Below, piece after piece: positions 7,109 through 14,542 of a stretch of 34,985 nt of DNA. The stretch covers positions 1 through 34,985 of the forward strand of contig JACRHC010000131.1 in NCBI GenBank assembly GCA_016217675.1, in the 5' to 3' direction. The notes beneath the pieces are model-generated. The model did not search any database. It was not told the origin of the DNA and was given only the letters and a program-made list of their open reading frames with translations. How positions within the stretch are numbered: position 1 is the stretch's first letter; each line of letters begins with the position of its first letter. Source of the stretch: Nitrospirota bacterium (GTDB lineage Bacteria; Nitrospirota; Thermodesulfovibrionia; Thermodesulfovibrionales; UBA6898). Both the position numbers and the translations under genes were made by a program.

Positions 7109-8455
7109 ACCGACCTCCTTTGTATTTTGTTCGTTTCTTCTATTCTTTCTTACCAGCACTGCCTTGATAAGCGCTGCTCGCGGATAAGTGACATTTTGCT
7201 CTGCTCTGCATCGACGAATAGCCGAAGACAGAAGAGTTTGCGGATATGGTGTACCTGCAAGAATTGCCTTCATGAAGTCACCGGCAATATTGGGCGGAAT
7301 ATTATCCGCCTTACTCTGCATTGCCGTAGAGACAAGCAAACGGAACAGGGAAAGGTATTCAGGGTCTTTTGGTCCATGCACTATGCTGATATCATCAAAG
7401 TGCTTTCGTATGTGTCCAGCAACTTCGCCAACTAACCCCTGATACCAGAACCTGATCGCAATGCGAGATGCGTTGGGGGCCAGCCCAAGAACATAGAACC
7501 GGGTTTTGTCATCAAGAATAGGCAGTGCACCGGTCTTTGGCGCTTCGATCAGGGCCTTAAACCCTGCAGAGTCCTGATTGCTTGAACCTTTTGGGGGCTC
7601 ACCGAAAAAATCGGCAAACCAACCCTCCATTTCATGCTCACGTTCCGCCCAGAAAACAGTAGTGGCATTGCCGACTTGAATCTTCTGGCGTGAATCTCTG
7701 TCGAGGAGTGAGTTCAATGCCGTTATGTAGGCAAATTCAGCACTTTTGCCCACGGGTGCATTGAATCCCTGCACCCTGCCGAATGATGTAAAAGCAGGCA
7801 GATTGAAGGAGACGATATTTGCACCCGATGACTGAGCGCCGCGCACACCTTTAATAGCGTTGTGAAGTTGGGCGATTTCATCGGTCTCCCCGGTAATAAG
7901 ACAACGATCCTTTAGGACGCCATCATTACCTAAAGATTGTTTAGCCAGTGCTTTTCTAACAGCTGTCCTTTCGCACACAAGCTGGTCTTCACCATTAAGC
8001 CTAAATGTTAGATTGCCGTCTGACTCCAACACATCTACCCATCGCGAATGCTGTTGAAGAGCCGCGAAATCCCCTTTATTGAGGAAGGCAACTACTGATG
8101 CAACACCAGCATCTATTGCAGATACGTGTATTACGTCTTGCAGTCGTTTCATGAAGCTTTGATGTTTACGAGAAGCGTTGGCAGCGTCCTTACTGGATAT
8201 TCCTACAACATATGCCGGTGTGTCCCAAAGAAGGTTTGCCCGCTCCCATGCTTTAATGCCAGCACGCTTTACTTCTCTTGGAACGAGACAAAACCGGTCA
8301 CGTCTCTCTCTTCCCTCTCCAGTGCGTGTATCGTCAAGTCCGATAAATGCACCTTTTTCATCAAGGACTATAAGAAATCGTATAGCCTTTTTTTGGTATC
8401 CGTTTGGTAGCTCCATCCGCTCTCCGTAGTATTTCACAAGTGCCTGAAGTATCAT
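6725..8455 (-). CDS. cas8c: Cascade large subunit Cas8c (Csd1)
   Basis: A 576-residue Csd1 protein. The start was set at ATG 8455 ([12 protein letters not shown]), preceded by GGAGGTGAGGGG and overlapping the cas5c stop as ATGA; the open frame extends another 39 codons upstream. The N-terminus ([28 protein letters not shown]) and the central [10 protein letters not shown] segment are typical of the family. Cas8c recognises the PAM and helps recruit Cas3. The last 127 codons also encode Cas11c from an internal start. Confidence 0.96.
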   Translation of the reverse strand: MILQALVKYYGERMELPNGYQKKAIRFLIVLDEKGAFIGLDDTRTGEGRERRDRFCLVPREVKRAGIKAWERANLLWDTPAYVVGISSKDAANASRKHQSFMKRLQDVIHVSAIDAGVASVVAFLNKGDFAALQQHSRWVDVLESDGNLTFRLNGEDQLVCERTAVRKALAKQSLGNDGVLKDRCLITGETDEIAQLHNAIKGVRGAQSSGANIVSFNLPAFTSFGRVQGFNAPVGKSAEFAYITALNSLLDRDSRQKIQVGNATTVFWAEREHEMEGWFADFFGEPPKGSSNQDSAGFKALIEAPKTGALPILDDKTRFYVLGLAPNASRIAIRFWYQGLVGEVAGHIRKHFDDISIVHGPKDPEYLSLFRLLVSTAMQSKADNIPPNIAGDFMKAILAGTPYPQTLLSSAIRRCRAEQNVTYPRAALIKAVLVRKNRRNEQNTKEVGMSLDTSNTNPGYLLGRLFAVLERAQEQASPGINATIRDRFSGAASSTPVAVFPHLMRLKTHHIAKIDNKGAAVNLEKLIQEIMDKVDSSNAFPPHLALDNQGRFWVGYYHQRQDFFKKKTDDNTKEA

Positions 8456-9108
8456 CCCCTCACCTCCGGACTGTCCCATGCCGGAACAGATAAGATGCCC
8501 TTCTTGAGTTCGCCCCTGAAGAAGCGAGGTTTTGTCTCTCCACCGCCAAAATCCATGTCGTACAGCATCCATCCGAGGTCGCGACTGTCAGCTATCGGTT
8601 CAGGCACTGTCTGATCGTGCGGAATAAGCTCGAAGCTCGCTGCAAATTCCCGGCAGCCGAGATAGGGCCGGTGAAAGCACTGACCCTTTTCAGCCCGTCG
8701 CAAAAACATTTCCTGATGCTTAATCATCGTATCCTCTATGCCTGCCTTGTCGGTTAATTCGAAGCAAGCGTGGATTGTATATGTCACATCGCGCAGGAAA
8801 AGGCCTGCCCGTTGCTGCCGAATCTTTGGATCATCGACATAGATTCCTTGACTTCGCGGAGACATGGCAATTCCAACTTCGTTACGCCGCACAGATTCCC
8901 ATTTGATCGGCTTAAGAACATCAATCTGCATCACCTGCCAGCGGATCGCCGGTTTCCAATGAATCGCCTCCAGCACGCCACGCGCTGCCGAGGGCGTCAT
9001 CACATCATAAGACACCCTCTCCACTTTCATCTCCGGCCTGGTGAAACAGGCGTTATCTCCCCAAACCTTCAGCCGCATGACTCTACTTCGTCTTTGTCCT
9101 TCCTGCAT
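8452..9108 (-). CDS. cas5c: Cas5c (Cas5d), crRNA-processing endonuclease and Cascade subunit
   Basis: A 218-residue protein when started at ATG 9108, which follows AAAGGAGGCGAT. An upstream in-frame TTG at 9129 is less likely. The RAMP fold and family motifs are visible: MRLKVWGDNACFTRPEMKVERVSYDVMTPSAARGVLEAIHW in the first 51 residues, and the DVTYTIHACFEL strand near residues 107-118. In type I-C this protein replaces Cas6, cutting pre-crRNA at the base of the repeat hairpin and then capping the 5' handle. It starts 17 bases after the cas3 stop and overlaps cas8c by four bases. Confidence 0.95.
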   Translation of the reverse strand: MQEGQRRSRVMRLKVWGDNACFTRPEMKVERVSYDVMTPSAARGVLEAIHWKPAIRWQVMQIDVLKPIKWESVRRNEVGIAMSPRSQGIYVDDPKIRQQRAGLFLRDVTYTIHACFELTDKAGIEDTMIKHQEMFLRRAEKGQCFHRPYLGCREFAASFELIPHDQTVPEPIADSRDLGWMLYDMDFGGGETKPRFFRGELKKGILSVPAWDSPEVRG

Positions 9109-9125
9109 ATCGCCTCCTTTGCTTG

Positions 9126-11321
9126 TCAACTAATCAGTTCATCAGGATCATATATCATAGATTTGTCGGGGCAGAAGCCGAGATCATCGTCATACATTGC
9201 CGTATGACCCTGGATATAAACATCTGGGTAAACTTCACAGATCGCACCGCAAGCCAGAAGCTTTTTGTGCAAATAACGCGGTAGGTTGACCACATACCGC
9301 TGCAAGCGACGCATCAGCCATCGCTCCGGGCCTATCCTCTCAAGCTGTGAAACAAGCGCACTTCCTTCGCCATACCGAACAATTACCGATGCCTGTGCTT
9401 TCTCGTCAATAATGTGAAACTTCGATGCAGCTGTGCGGTAACTGAAACGCAATTCATTATCCGGCGCAAGGTCAAGCAAAATGCCATGCCGGTCGAGTCT
9501 ATCGCCCTGCAGCCAATAAAGTTCTTTGAAAAATAGGTCAAATCTTTCAGGATTCAACGGATCAGCATGCTCTCCAGCAAGAAGTCGCCGCCCGATGTCT
9601 GCTGTCTGTCGGAGGAGTCCCGGCGGTGCATCGCTCTGAGGTACAAATACAATAACCTGGCCTTTTTCAAGCAAACCTTCCCTGTTACATCTACCTGCGG
9701 CTTGAGCAATTGAGTCCAAGCCGGCAAGAGCGCGGTAGACAACGGGGAAATCCAGATCAACTCCCGCTTCAACAAGTTGAGTGCTCACAACCTTCACAGC
9801 CCTCTTCAGCTTAAGCCCCTCTTTGATATGTCCAATCTTCGCCGAGCGATGGGCACCGCACATAAGAGCGGAAAGGTGAATTGCACTTTTTGGCATAAGG
9901 GACCAGAGCTTTCTTGCGTCATCGCGGCGGCTGACTATGCAGAGAACAGAATCGTGCTGATTCAATTCAGACGCCAGTTCGTCCCATGACATTTGCCGGT
10001 TCAGGTCAGCAGGCACGTGGATACTGACACGCTTAAAGGCATTGTGCAGTTGAGAAGGATTGTCGATGATTTCGGTAACGCCGTCAAGCCCGTCAAACCC
10101 TTCGCGTTTTCCGAGCGCCGGTTGAGTCGCAGTGCTTAACACAAGTGTAACCCCGTAGTTCTTTTGAAGTTCCATGAGCGTTGAAAGAATGGGCTTGAGA
10201 TACTCGGGAGGCAGCATCTGTACTTCGTCCAGAATAACAACACTATTCACAATATTGTGGAGTTTGCGGCTCCTACTGGTACGGCTCGAAAAGAGTGACT
10301 CGAAAAACTGCACTGATGTAGTAACAATAACCGGAGCGTCCCAATTCTCACATGCAAGGCGTGACCGTGGCGTCTCTTTCGTCTCGTCCGACACATCAAT
10401 ATTGCTGTGATGCTCAATGACCGCATTGCTGAAGATCTGCCGGAACTGGTCAGCTGTCTGTTCGATGATACTTGTATAAGGAATGACATAAATAATTCGT
10501 CGCTTGTCGTGCCGCATGGCATGGTTCAAAGCGAAAGCCATAGATGAGAGGGTCTTGCCCCCTCCTGTTGGAACAGTAAGCGTAAATATGCCTGGTTCCG
10601 ACACCGCCCTCTCATTACATTGCTGGAGTATGACCGCCCTTTGACGATTGACCGGTGTATCAGATGACTCAGACTGCTTCAGCGCCATATAGCGCTCGAA
10701 TAGGGGTTGCAATTCCTTTATTTGGGGATATCGTGAGCGTTGAATTGATTTATCAGGATCAAAAAAGAATTCTGTATCGAGAAAATCAGCGTCTACAAGG
10801 CATGAAAAAAGCATCCGTATCCAAAAAGCAGGATCAGTTCCCTTTTGGGGCTTTTCATTTGGAATTTGTTGATCGAGAATATCATTCGGAATTTCACCTT
10901 GAAGTGCGTCATCAAGCAATGACTTAGTTTGTAGCCTTTGTGAAAGTGCAGCGCGCCCTGTTTGATCCGCCTGCCAATCGGCAAGCCCAGCATGATGACC
11001 AGCAGCAATGTATGCGAGAATGCGGCCCGCCAGGCCCATCTGTTTTTCAGCATTAAGAGCCCCAGCAGTTGAATGGTCAACACGCGCCTTCGCCTCTATA
11101 TGGGCTTCCTTGCCGGAATCAGCAGCAGCATGTATTTTCTTCTGAAAAGCCGGAGAATACTTTCCCAAATCATGCCACAACCCAGCCAACCTCCCCCACT
11201 CCCCACATCCAAACTCCCCTGCAAATTCAGCAGCGAGCTTCGCCGTTCCCTCCAGATGCTCCCGCAGGGAATGCACCCGACCGTCTTCGGAAATATGGGC
11301 TATTGGTTCATTGTTTTTCAT
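9126..11321 (-). CDS. cas3: Cas3 helicase-nuclease (type I-C)
   Basis: A 731-residue protein with an N-terminal HD nuclease domain: His22, His50-Asp51 (GLWHDLGKYSPAF), His83 (VDHSTAG) and His109-His110 (AAGHHAGL). A superfamily 2 helicase follows with Walker A PTGGGKT at about 251-257, DEVQ and the STATQP motif, then QAAGRCNR late in the helicase. It degrades DNA recognised by Cascade. This is the first gene of the cas operon. The start has a good ribosome-binding site (GGAGGGG, eight bases before ATG), but that leader is part of a repeat shared with the RAYT transposase upstream region. Confidence 0.97.
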   Translation of the reverse strand: MKNNEPIAHISEDGRVHSLREHLEGTAKLAAEFAGEFGCGEWGRLAGLWHDLGKYSPAFQKKIHAAADSGKEAHIEAKARVDHSTAGALNAEKQMGLAGRILAYIAAGHHAGLADWQADQTGRAALSQRLQTKSLLDDALQGEIPNDILDQQIPNEKPQKGTDPAFWIRMLFSCLVDADFLDTEFFFDPDKSIQRSRYPQIKELQPLFERYMALKQSESSDTPVNRQRAVILQQCNERAVSEPGIFTLTVPTGGGKTLSSMAFALNHAMRHDKRRIIYVIPYTSIIEQTADQFRQIFSNAVIEHHSNIDVSDETKETPRSRLACENWDAPVIVTTSVQFFESLFSSRTSRSRKLHNIVNSVVILDEVQMLPPEYLKPILSTLMELQKNYGVTLVLSTATQPALGKREGFDGLDGVTEIIDNPSQLHNAFKRVSIHVPADLNRQMSWDELASELNQHDSVLCIVSRRDDARKLWSLMPKSAIHLSALMCGAHRSAKIGHIKEGLKLKRAVKVVSTQLVEAGVDLDFPVVYRALAGLDSIAQAAGRCNREGLLEKGQVIVFVPQSDAPPGLLRQTADIGRRLLAGEHADPLNPERFDLFFKELYWLQGDRLDRHGILLDLAPDNELRFSYRTAASKFHIIDEKAQASVIVRYGEGSALVSQLERIGPERWLMRRLQRYVVNLPRYLHKKLLACGAICEVYPDVYIQGHTAMYDDDLGFCPDKSMIYDPDELIS

Positions 11322-11384
11322 TGAATAGTCCCCTCCATGAAGTCCATCATATCACAGGACCTCCCCCATGGGATGTCCTACGTC
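11322..11384 (-). repeat. REP-like/RAYT 5' repeat, copy 1 (cas3 leader)
   Basis: About 60 bp nearly identical to 12296-12359 and similar to 12936-13000. It contains the palindrome AGGACATCCC/GGGAGGTCCT (11356-11379, one mismatch). On the minus strand the GGAGGGGAC Shine-Dalgarno sequence and an ATTCAATG start context follow. The palindrome also supplies the TAG stop of the BRO gene. Any cas3 promoter must be in this repeat or further upstream. Confidence 0.85.
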
Positions 11385-12217
11385 TTCTGAGTTCTCAGCT
11401 TCTTAATGCCTTGTGGAGTCGTCAGATAATTCTCCTTCGATACAACCCTCTTGCCCGTCTTCTTATCCAGGTCTTTCCTTGCCGTTCCCGCAACCGCCCC
11501 ACCCTTTCTGGCAGCGTGTTTGCTTTCATCAAAGCCTTTTGCATCATGAACTTTCGTTATCTCAGTCGTTGCCGCTTCACCCAACATCGAGAAGATCAGC
11601 TCAAGATCGGTCATATGATCACGAAGATTCTCCCGCTTCAAGCCCTTGAGCTTCTTGTGTGTACCTGGAGTTATGCCAAACGCCGCCTTAGCAATCTCTG
11701 CAGTGAGAATTTCATATTCCTTTTTCTCCCTCACTTCCCTCTTTTTCCACTCATCCGTAAGCTCTTCCCTGATGGCAATACCGCGCATACGCTTTTCGAT
11801 CCAGTCGTCTGAATAGCCCTTTGCTGTATAGAGAGCTTTTGTCCTTTTTGTGGCAAGTTCAGGGTCTTCGATCTCCTGGACTCGTTCATAGCCGACTTTT
11901 GCAAGCCAACGCTTGAAGGGTTCAGCCTTGGGTGATGGGATAGACTGGATGATGCGAAACATTGTTTCAGTATTAGCACAATCGGTTTCATATTTTTTCC
12001 CATCGGAGGATTTCAGTTTCAGTTGTCGACAAAATGTCGACAACTCAGTGCCGTCTTCATCTTTGACCCTGATCTTCATTTTGTACCAATAATCCCGTGG
12101 ATTAGCACTATCAGTGAGAACTGCAATAACATCGACAACAGAAAACCACCACTCATTCTTATGCAGCGTCCTTCTGATCTGCCTGCCTTTGAAGACTGCC
12201 AAATGCGTTTCGGTCAT
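11378..12217 (-). CDS. BRO family protein (BRO-N antirepressor-like)
   Basis: A 279-residue protein with a BRO-N domain at about 1-110 (LAVFKGRQIRRTLHKNEWWFSVVDVIAVL, YWYKMKIRVKDEDG, FKRWLAKVGYERVQE). A conserved bacterial C-terminal part follows (YSDDWIEKRMRGI, FGITPGTHKKLKGL, DLELIFSMLGEAATTEIT, HAARKGGAVAG). BRO-N proteins are DNA-binding and common in phages and mobile regions; the function of bacterial chromosomal members is unclear. The ATG follows AAGGAG at seven bases. The gene ends 56 bases before cas3 on the same strand and may be cotranscribed with it. The coding sequence contains a perfect 10-bp inverted repeat at 12021-12045. Confidence 0.88.
   Translation of the reverse strand: MTETHLAVFKGRQIRRTLHKNEWWFSVVDVIAVLTDSANPRDYWYKMKIRVKDEDGTELSTFCRQLKLKSSDGKKYETDCANTETMFRIIQSIPSPKAEPFKRWLAKVGYERVQEIEDPELATKRTKALYTAKGYSDDWIEKRMRGIAIREELTDEWKKREVREKKEYEILTAEIAKAAFGITPGTHKKLKGLKRENLRDHMTDLELIFSMLGEAATTEITKVHDAKGFDESKHAARKGGAVAGTARKDLDKKTGKRVVSKENYLTTPQGIKKLRTQKT
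12021..12045. repeat. Perfect inverted repeat inside the BRO gene
   Basis: Arms 12021-12030 and 12036-12045 (AGTTGTCGAC/GTCGACAACT) around AAAAT. The BRO fragment at 4412-4428 has arms CGTGAC/GTCACG around the same AAAAT at the equivalent codons. Confidence 0.9.
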
Positions 12218-12229
12218 AGATTGACTCCT

Positions 12230-12244
12230 TTTTAGTGACTAAAA
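12230..12244. promoter_or_regulatory. Palindrome upstream of the BRO gene
   Basis: TTTTAGT G ACTAAAA, a perfect 7-bp inverted repeat whose last base touches the BRO Shine-Dalgarno sequence. It is placed like an operator or a translation-control hairpin. Which factor might bind it is unknown. Confidence 0.4.
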
Positions 12245-12285
12245 CACCTGCGTTTGGTCATCACTGATATGGGGTATAGATTCAT

Positions 12286-12359
12286 CAAATTGCACTGAAT
12301 GGTCCCCTCCATACAAAACATCATATCACAGGACCTCCCCCATGGGATGTCCTATGTTT
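12286..12359 (-). repeat. REP-like/RAYT 5' repeat, copy 2 with transposase start remnant
   Basis: This repeat carries the same palindrome (12330-12353) and GGAGGGGAC as the copy before cas3. On the minus strand it continues into GTGCAATTTGATGAA, matching the first codons of the RAYT (MQFD) with the ATG changed to GTG, before similarity ends. It is a 5' remnant of a RAYT gene. Confidence 0.8.
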
Positions 12360-12371
12360 TCCGGGAATACC

Positions 12372-12396
12372 GGGCACCCGCAAGGGATGCCCCTAC
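12372..12396. repeat. GTAGGGGC-type REP at the RAYT 3' end
   Basis: On the minus strand it reads GTAGGGGCATCCC, TTGC, then GGGTGCCC, a hairpin with one mismatch. The TAG within it (12395-12393) is the stop codon of the transposase. Two related palindromes lie inside the transposase gene. Confidence 0.75.
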
Positions 12397-12935
12397 AAAG
12401 AATATTCATCATCGGATTCCCATCTTGCCGGGTTCTCCCTGATATATTGCCTTGTTCTGTTTAATTCGTCTTCGCTTCGGATAATGTGTTCATAAAAATT
12501 GCGCTGCCAGAGGGGTACGCCGGTGGTATTGCGGATCTGGTTGATGGCATGTGCGCATCGTGCCTTGAACGCACGAAAAATTTCACCAACCGTAGGGGCG
12601 TGATTTATCACGCCCTGATTTTCTGTCGTGGCCTTTCTAAAGGGCGCAATGAATTGCGCCCCTACATTGGACAATGACACGATGCCATGAATGTGATTCG
12701 GCATAATTACAAATTCATCGGTTTCCACATTATCGAAATGTTCCGGTATTGCTTCCCAATGTTCCTGCACAAGCCGACCGTATTCATTCAACAGCATTTT
12801 AGCGTTCTTTATCTCCCCAAAGATGTTCTCTTTTTGCCATGCACATACTGTCACAAAATACGCACCGGACTGGGAATAATCATATTCCTTCAGTCGTATC
12901 GATCGGCGGTGATGTTTGTCAGGATCAAATTGCAT
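12393..12935 (-). CDS. REP-associated tyrosine transposase (RAYT, Y1_Tnp/HUH family)
   Basis: A 180-residue HUH-type enzyme. The metal-binding motif is His-Ile-His in MPNHIHGI, the catalytic tyrosine is in WQRNFYEHIIR, and the N-terminus (RRSIRLKEYDYSQSGAYFVT) is typical. RAYTs act on single-stranded REP palindromes. The gene is flanked by REP-like sequences on both sides and also contains two GTAGGGGC-type palindromes in frame (12592-12615 and 12642-12665). The ATG follows GGAGGGGACATTCA. It is probably functional, since all motifs are intact. Confidence 0.93.
   Translation of the reverse strand: MQFDPDKHHRRSIRLKEYDYSQSGAYFVTVCAWQKENIFGEIKNAKMLLNEYGRLVQEHWEAIPEHFDNVETDEFVIMPNHIHGIVSLSNVGAQFIAPFRKATTENQGVINHAPTVGEIFRAFKARCAHAINQIRNTTGVPLWQRNFYEHIIRSEDELNRTRQYIRENPARWESDDEYSL
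12592..12665. repeat. Paired REP palindromes inside the RAYT gene (BIME-like)
   Basis: Palindromes 12592-12615 and 12642-12665 face each other, and their outer ends GTAGGGGCG and CGCCCCTAC are inverted repeats. They are read in frame as the segment VGAQFIAP...INHAPTVG of the transposase. Confidence 0.75.
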
Positions 12936-13000
12936 TGAATGTCCCCTCCATGCAAAACATCATATCACAGGACCTCACCCAAATCATGGCCTATGTCTTC
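12936..13000 (-). repeat. REP-like/RAYT 5' repeat, copy 3 (RAYT leader)
   Basis: Upstream of the intact RAYT. It shares GGAGGGGAC, the ATGATG region and CATATCACAGGACCTC with copies 1 and 2. Its palindrome (about 12969-12992) is more degenerate. Confidence 0.75.
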
Positions 13001-13038
13001 CGAGGATACCGTGCAGTATGTCTAACGAATATTGGGGA

Positions 13039-13830
13039 TTATCTGATTACATGCAGGAAAAGGCAGGCCCAGTAGAAGGCAGGACCGGCAAAGGTGACAC
13101 TGTCGATCTTGTCGAGGAAACCGCCGTGTCCGGGGACAATGGAACTTGAATCCTTTACGCCGGCGTCACGTTTGAACATGGACTCAACAAGGTCGCCGAG
13201 GATGGTAGCGAAGCTGACAACGAGCCCTAAAATAATTGCCGAGGAAAGTGGCATGGCATTGAGGACCGTGAATTTAATGAGCAGGACGCCGATCAACCCG
13301 CCGATGAACGAGCCGACAGCTCCCTCGACCGTCTTGTTCGGGCTCATCTCGACATAGAGCTTCCTTCTGCCGATGCTCTTGCCGACATAGAGCGCCATGC
13401 TGTCAGAACCCCAGACAGCAGCGTAGAGCATGACCAGGAGCGGTGCACCGGCCTTGATTATATCCAGCTGGAACGAAAGAAGTCCCGGTATATAGAGAAG
13501 TCCGAAGATTGCGGCAGTCGCTTCCCTGACAGAACCGGCCGCATCCCTCTTCAGAAAAAGCCGCAGGGTCAGCATTGCAAGCACCGCAATAAAGAGCGCT
13601 TCTGCCATCAGTTCCCTTGCAAAGAACTGCACAACGAGGAGCGCTGCGCCCCAGAACAGACCGGAATACTTCAAAAAACCTTCAACGCCGGATATGGCAT
13701 AAAACTCTGCAAGCGCAACCGTAGAGACAACGGTTATCAGAAGAAGATAATACTGCGGAGACAGATACATGGTATAGAGATACAGCAACGGCACCAGAAC
13801 AGCGGCCACGATGAGGCGCTTAAGATGCAT
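13039..13830 (-). CDS. cdsA: Phosphatidate cytidylyltransferase CdsA
   Basis: A 263-residue membrane protein when started at ATG 13830 (MHLKRLIVAAVLVPLLYLYT). It has about seven or eight hydrophobic segments and the family signature near the C-terminus: SPNKTVEGAVGSFIGG and IVPGHGGFLDKIDS. It makes CDP-diacylglycerol from phosphatidate and CTP, the precursor of all phospholipid head-group branches, in the inner membrane. The start overlaps the end of uppS by 11 bases, a common gene pair in bacteria. Confidence 0.95.
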   Translation of the reverse strand: MHLKRLIVAAVLVPLLYLYTMYLSPQYYLLLITVVSTVALAEFYAISGVEGFLKYSGLFWGAALLVVQFFARELMAEALFIAVLAMLTLRLFLKRDAAGSVREATAAIFGLLYIPGLLSFQLDIIKAGAPLLVMLYAAVWGSDSMALYVGKSIGRRKLYVEMSPNKTVEGAVGSFIGGLIGVLLIKFTVLNAMPLSSAIILGLVVSFATILGDLVESMFKRDAGVKDSSSIVPGHGGFLDKIDSVTFAGPAFYWACLFLHVIR

Positions 13831-14539
13831 TGGCCCCGCCGGAGATCTTGCCGAAGCGGCGTTCTCTTCCCTGAAAGTCCTGGACCGCAAGCATGAATTC
13901 GTCCCTGTCAAAATCAGGCCAGAGCGTGTCGGTAAAGTAGAGCTCTGCATAGGCTGCCTGCCAGAGCAGGAAATTAGACAGCCTGCGTTCCCCGCTCGTC
14001 CTGACGATCAGATCAGGCTGCGGCAATCCCGCGGTATCAAGGTATGCGTCAAAATCCTCTTCGGTCAGTTCTGTCGGGCTCGTACAGGAGTTCATCAACT
14101 TTTTGACCGCCCTGATAATCTCACTTCTGCCGCTGTAGCTGAGTGCTGCAACAAGGTTCAGCCCCTTATTGCCTTTCGTCTTATACTCTGTCTCCCTGAT
14201 CAGATCCTGAATGTTCTCAGGCAGGCGCCAGGTTTCGCCAATGGCCCTGAAGACAACATCCTTTTTGATGAGGGCTTCGAACTCGTTTCTCAGATAGAAC
14301 TCTAATATCTTCATCAGCATGGAGACCTCTTCCTTCGGTCTCTGCCAGTTCTCGGTCGAAAAGGCATAGAGGGTCAGACACTTGATGCCGAGTTCAATGG
14401 AGAGATCAATGATCTCGCGCGACCGCTCGGCGCCTCTTCTGTGGCCCTCAATACGGGGCAATCCCCTGAGTTCAGCCCATCTGCCGTTGCCGTCCATGAT
14501 TATGCCGACATGCCTGGGCATTCTGCCGCACGGGTCCAA
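13820..14539 (-). CDS. uppS: Isoprenyl transferase (undecaprenyl diphosphate synthase)
   Basis: A 239-residue cis-prenyltransferase with HVGIIMDGNGRWA (catalytic Asp), GHRRGAE, LYAFSTENWQRP, LNLVAALSYSGRSEI and DLIVRTSGERRLSNFLLWQAAYAEL. It builds the C55 lipid carrier for peptidoglycan and other cell-wall glycans. The longest start is TTG 14539, seven bases after GGGGGAG and four bases after the preceding gene. An ATG six codons later is possible. Confidence 0.96.
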   Translation of the reverse strand: MDPCGRMPRHVGIIMDGNGRWAELRGLPRIEGHRRGAERSREIIDLSIELGIKCLTLYAFSTENWQRPKEEVSMLMKILEFYLRNEFEALIKKDVVFRAIGETWRLPENIQDLIRETEYKTKGNKGLNLVAALSYSGRSEIIRAVKKLMNSCTSPTELTEEDFDAYLDTAGLPQPDLIVRTSGERRLSNFLLWQAAYAELYFTDTLWPDFDRDEFMLAVQDFQGRERRFGKISGGANAS

Positions 14540-14542
14540 GGT

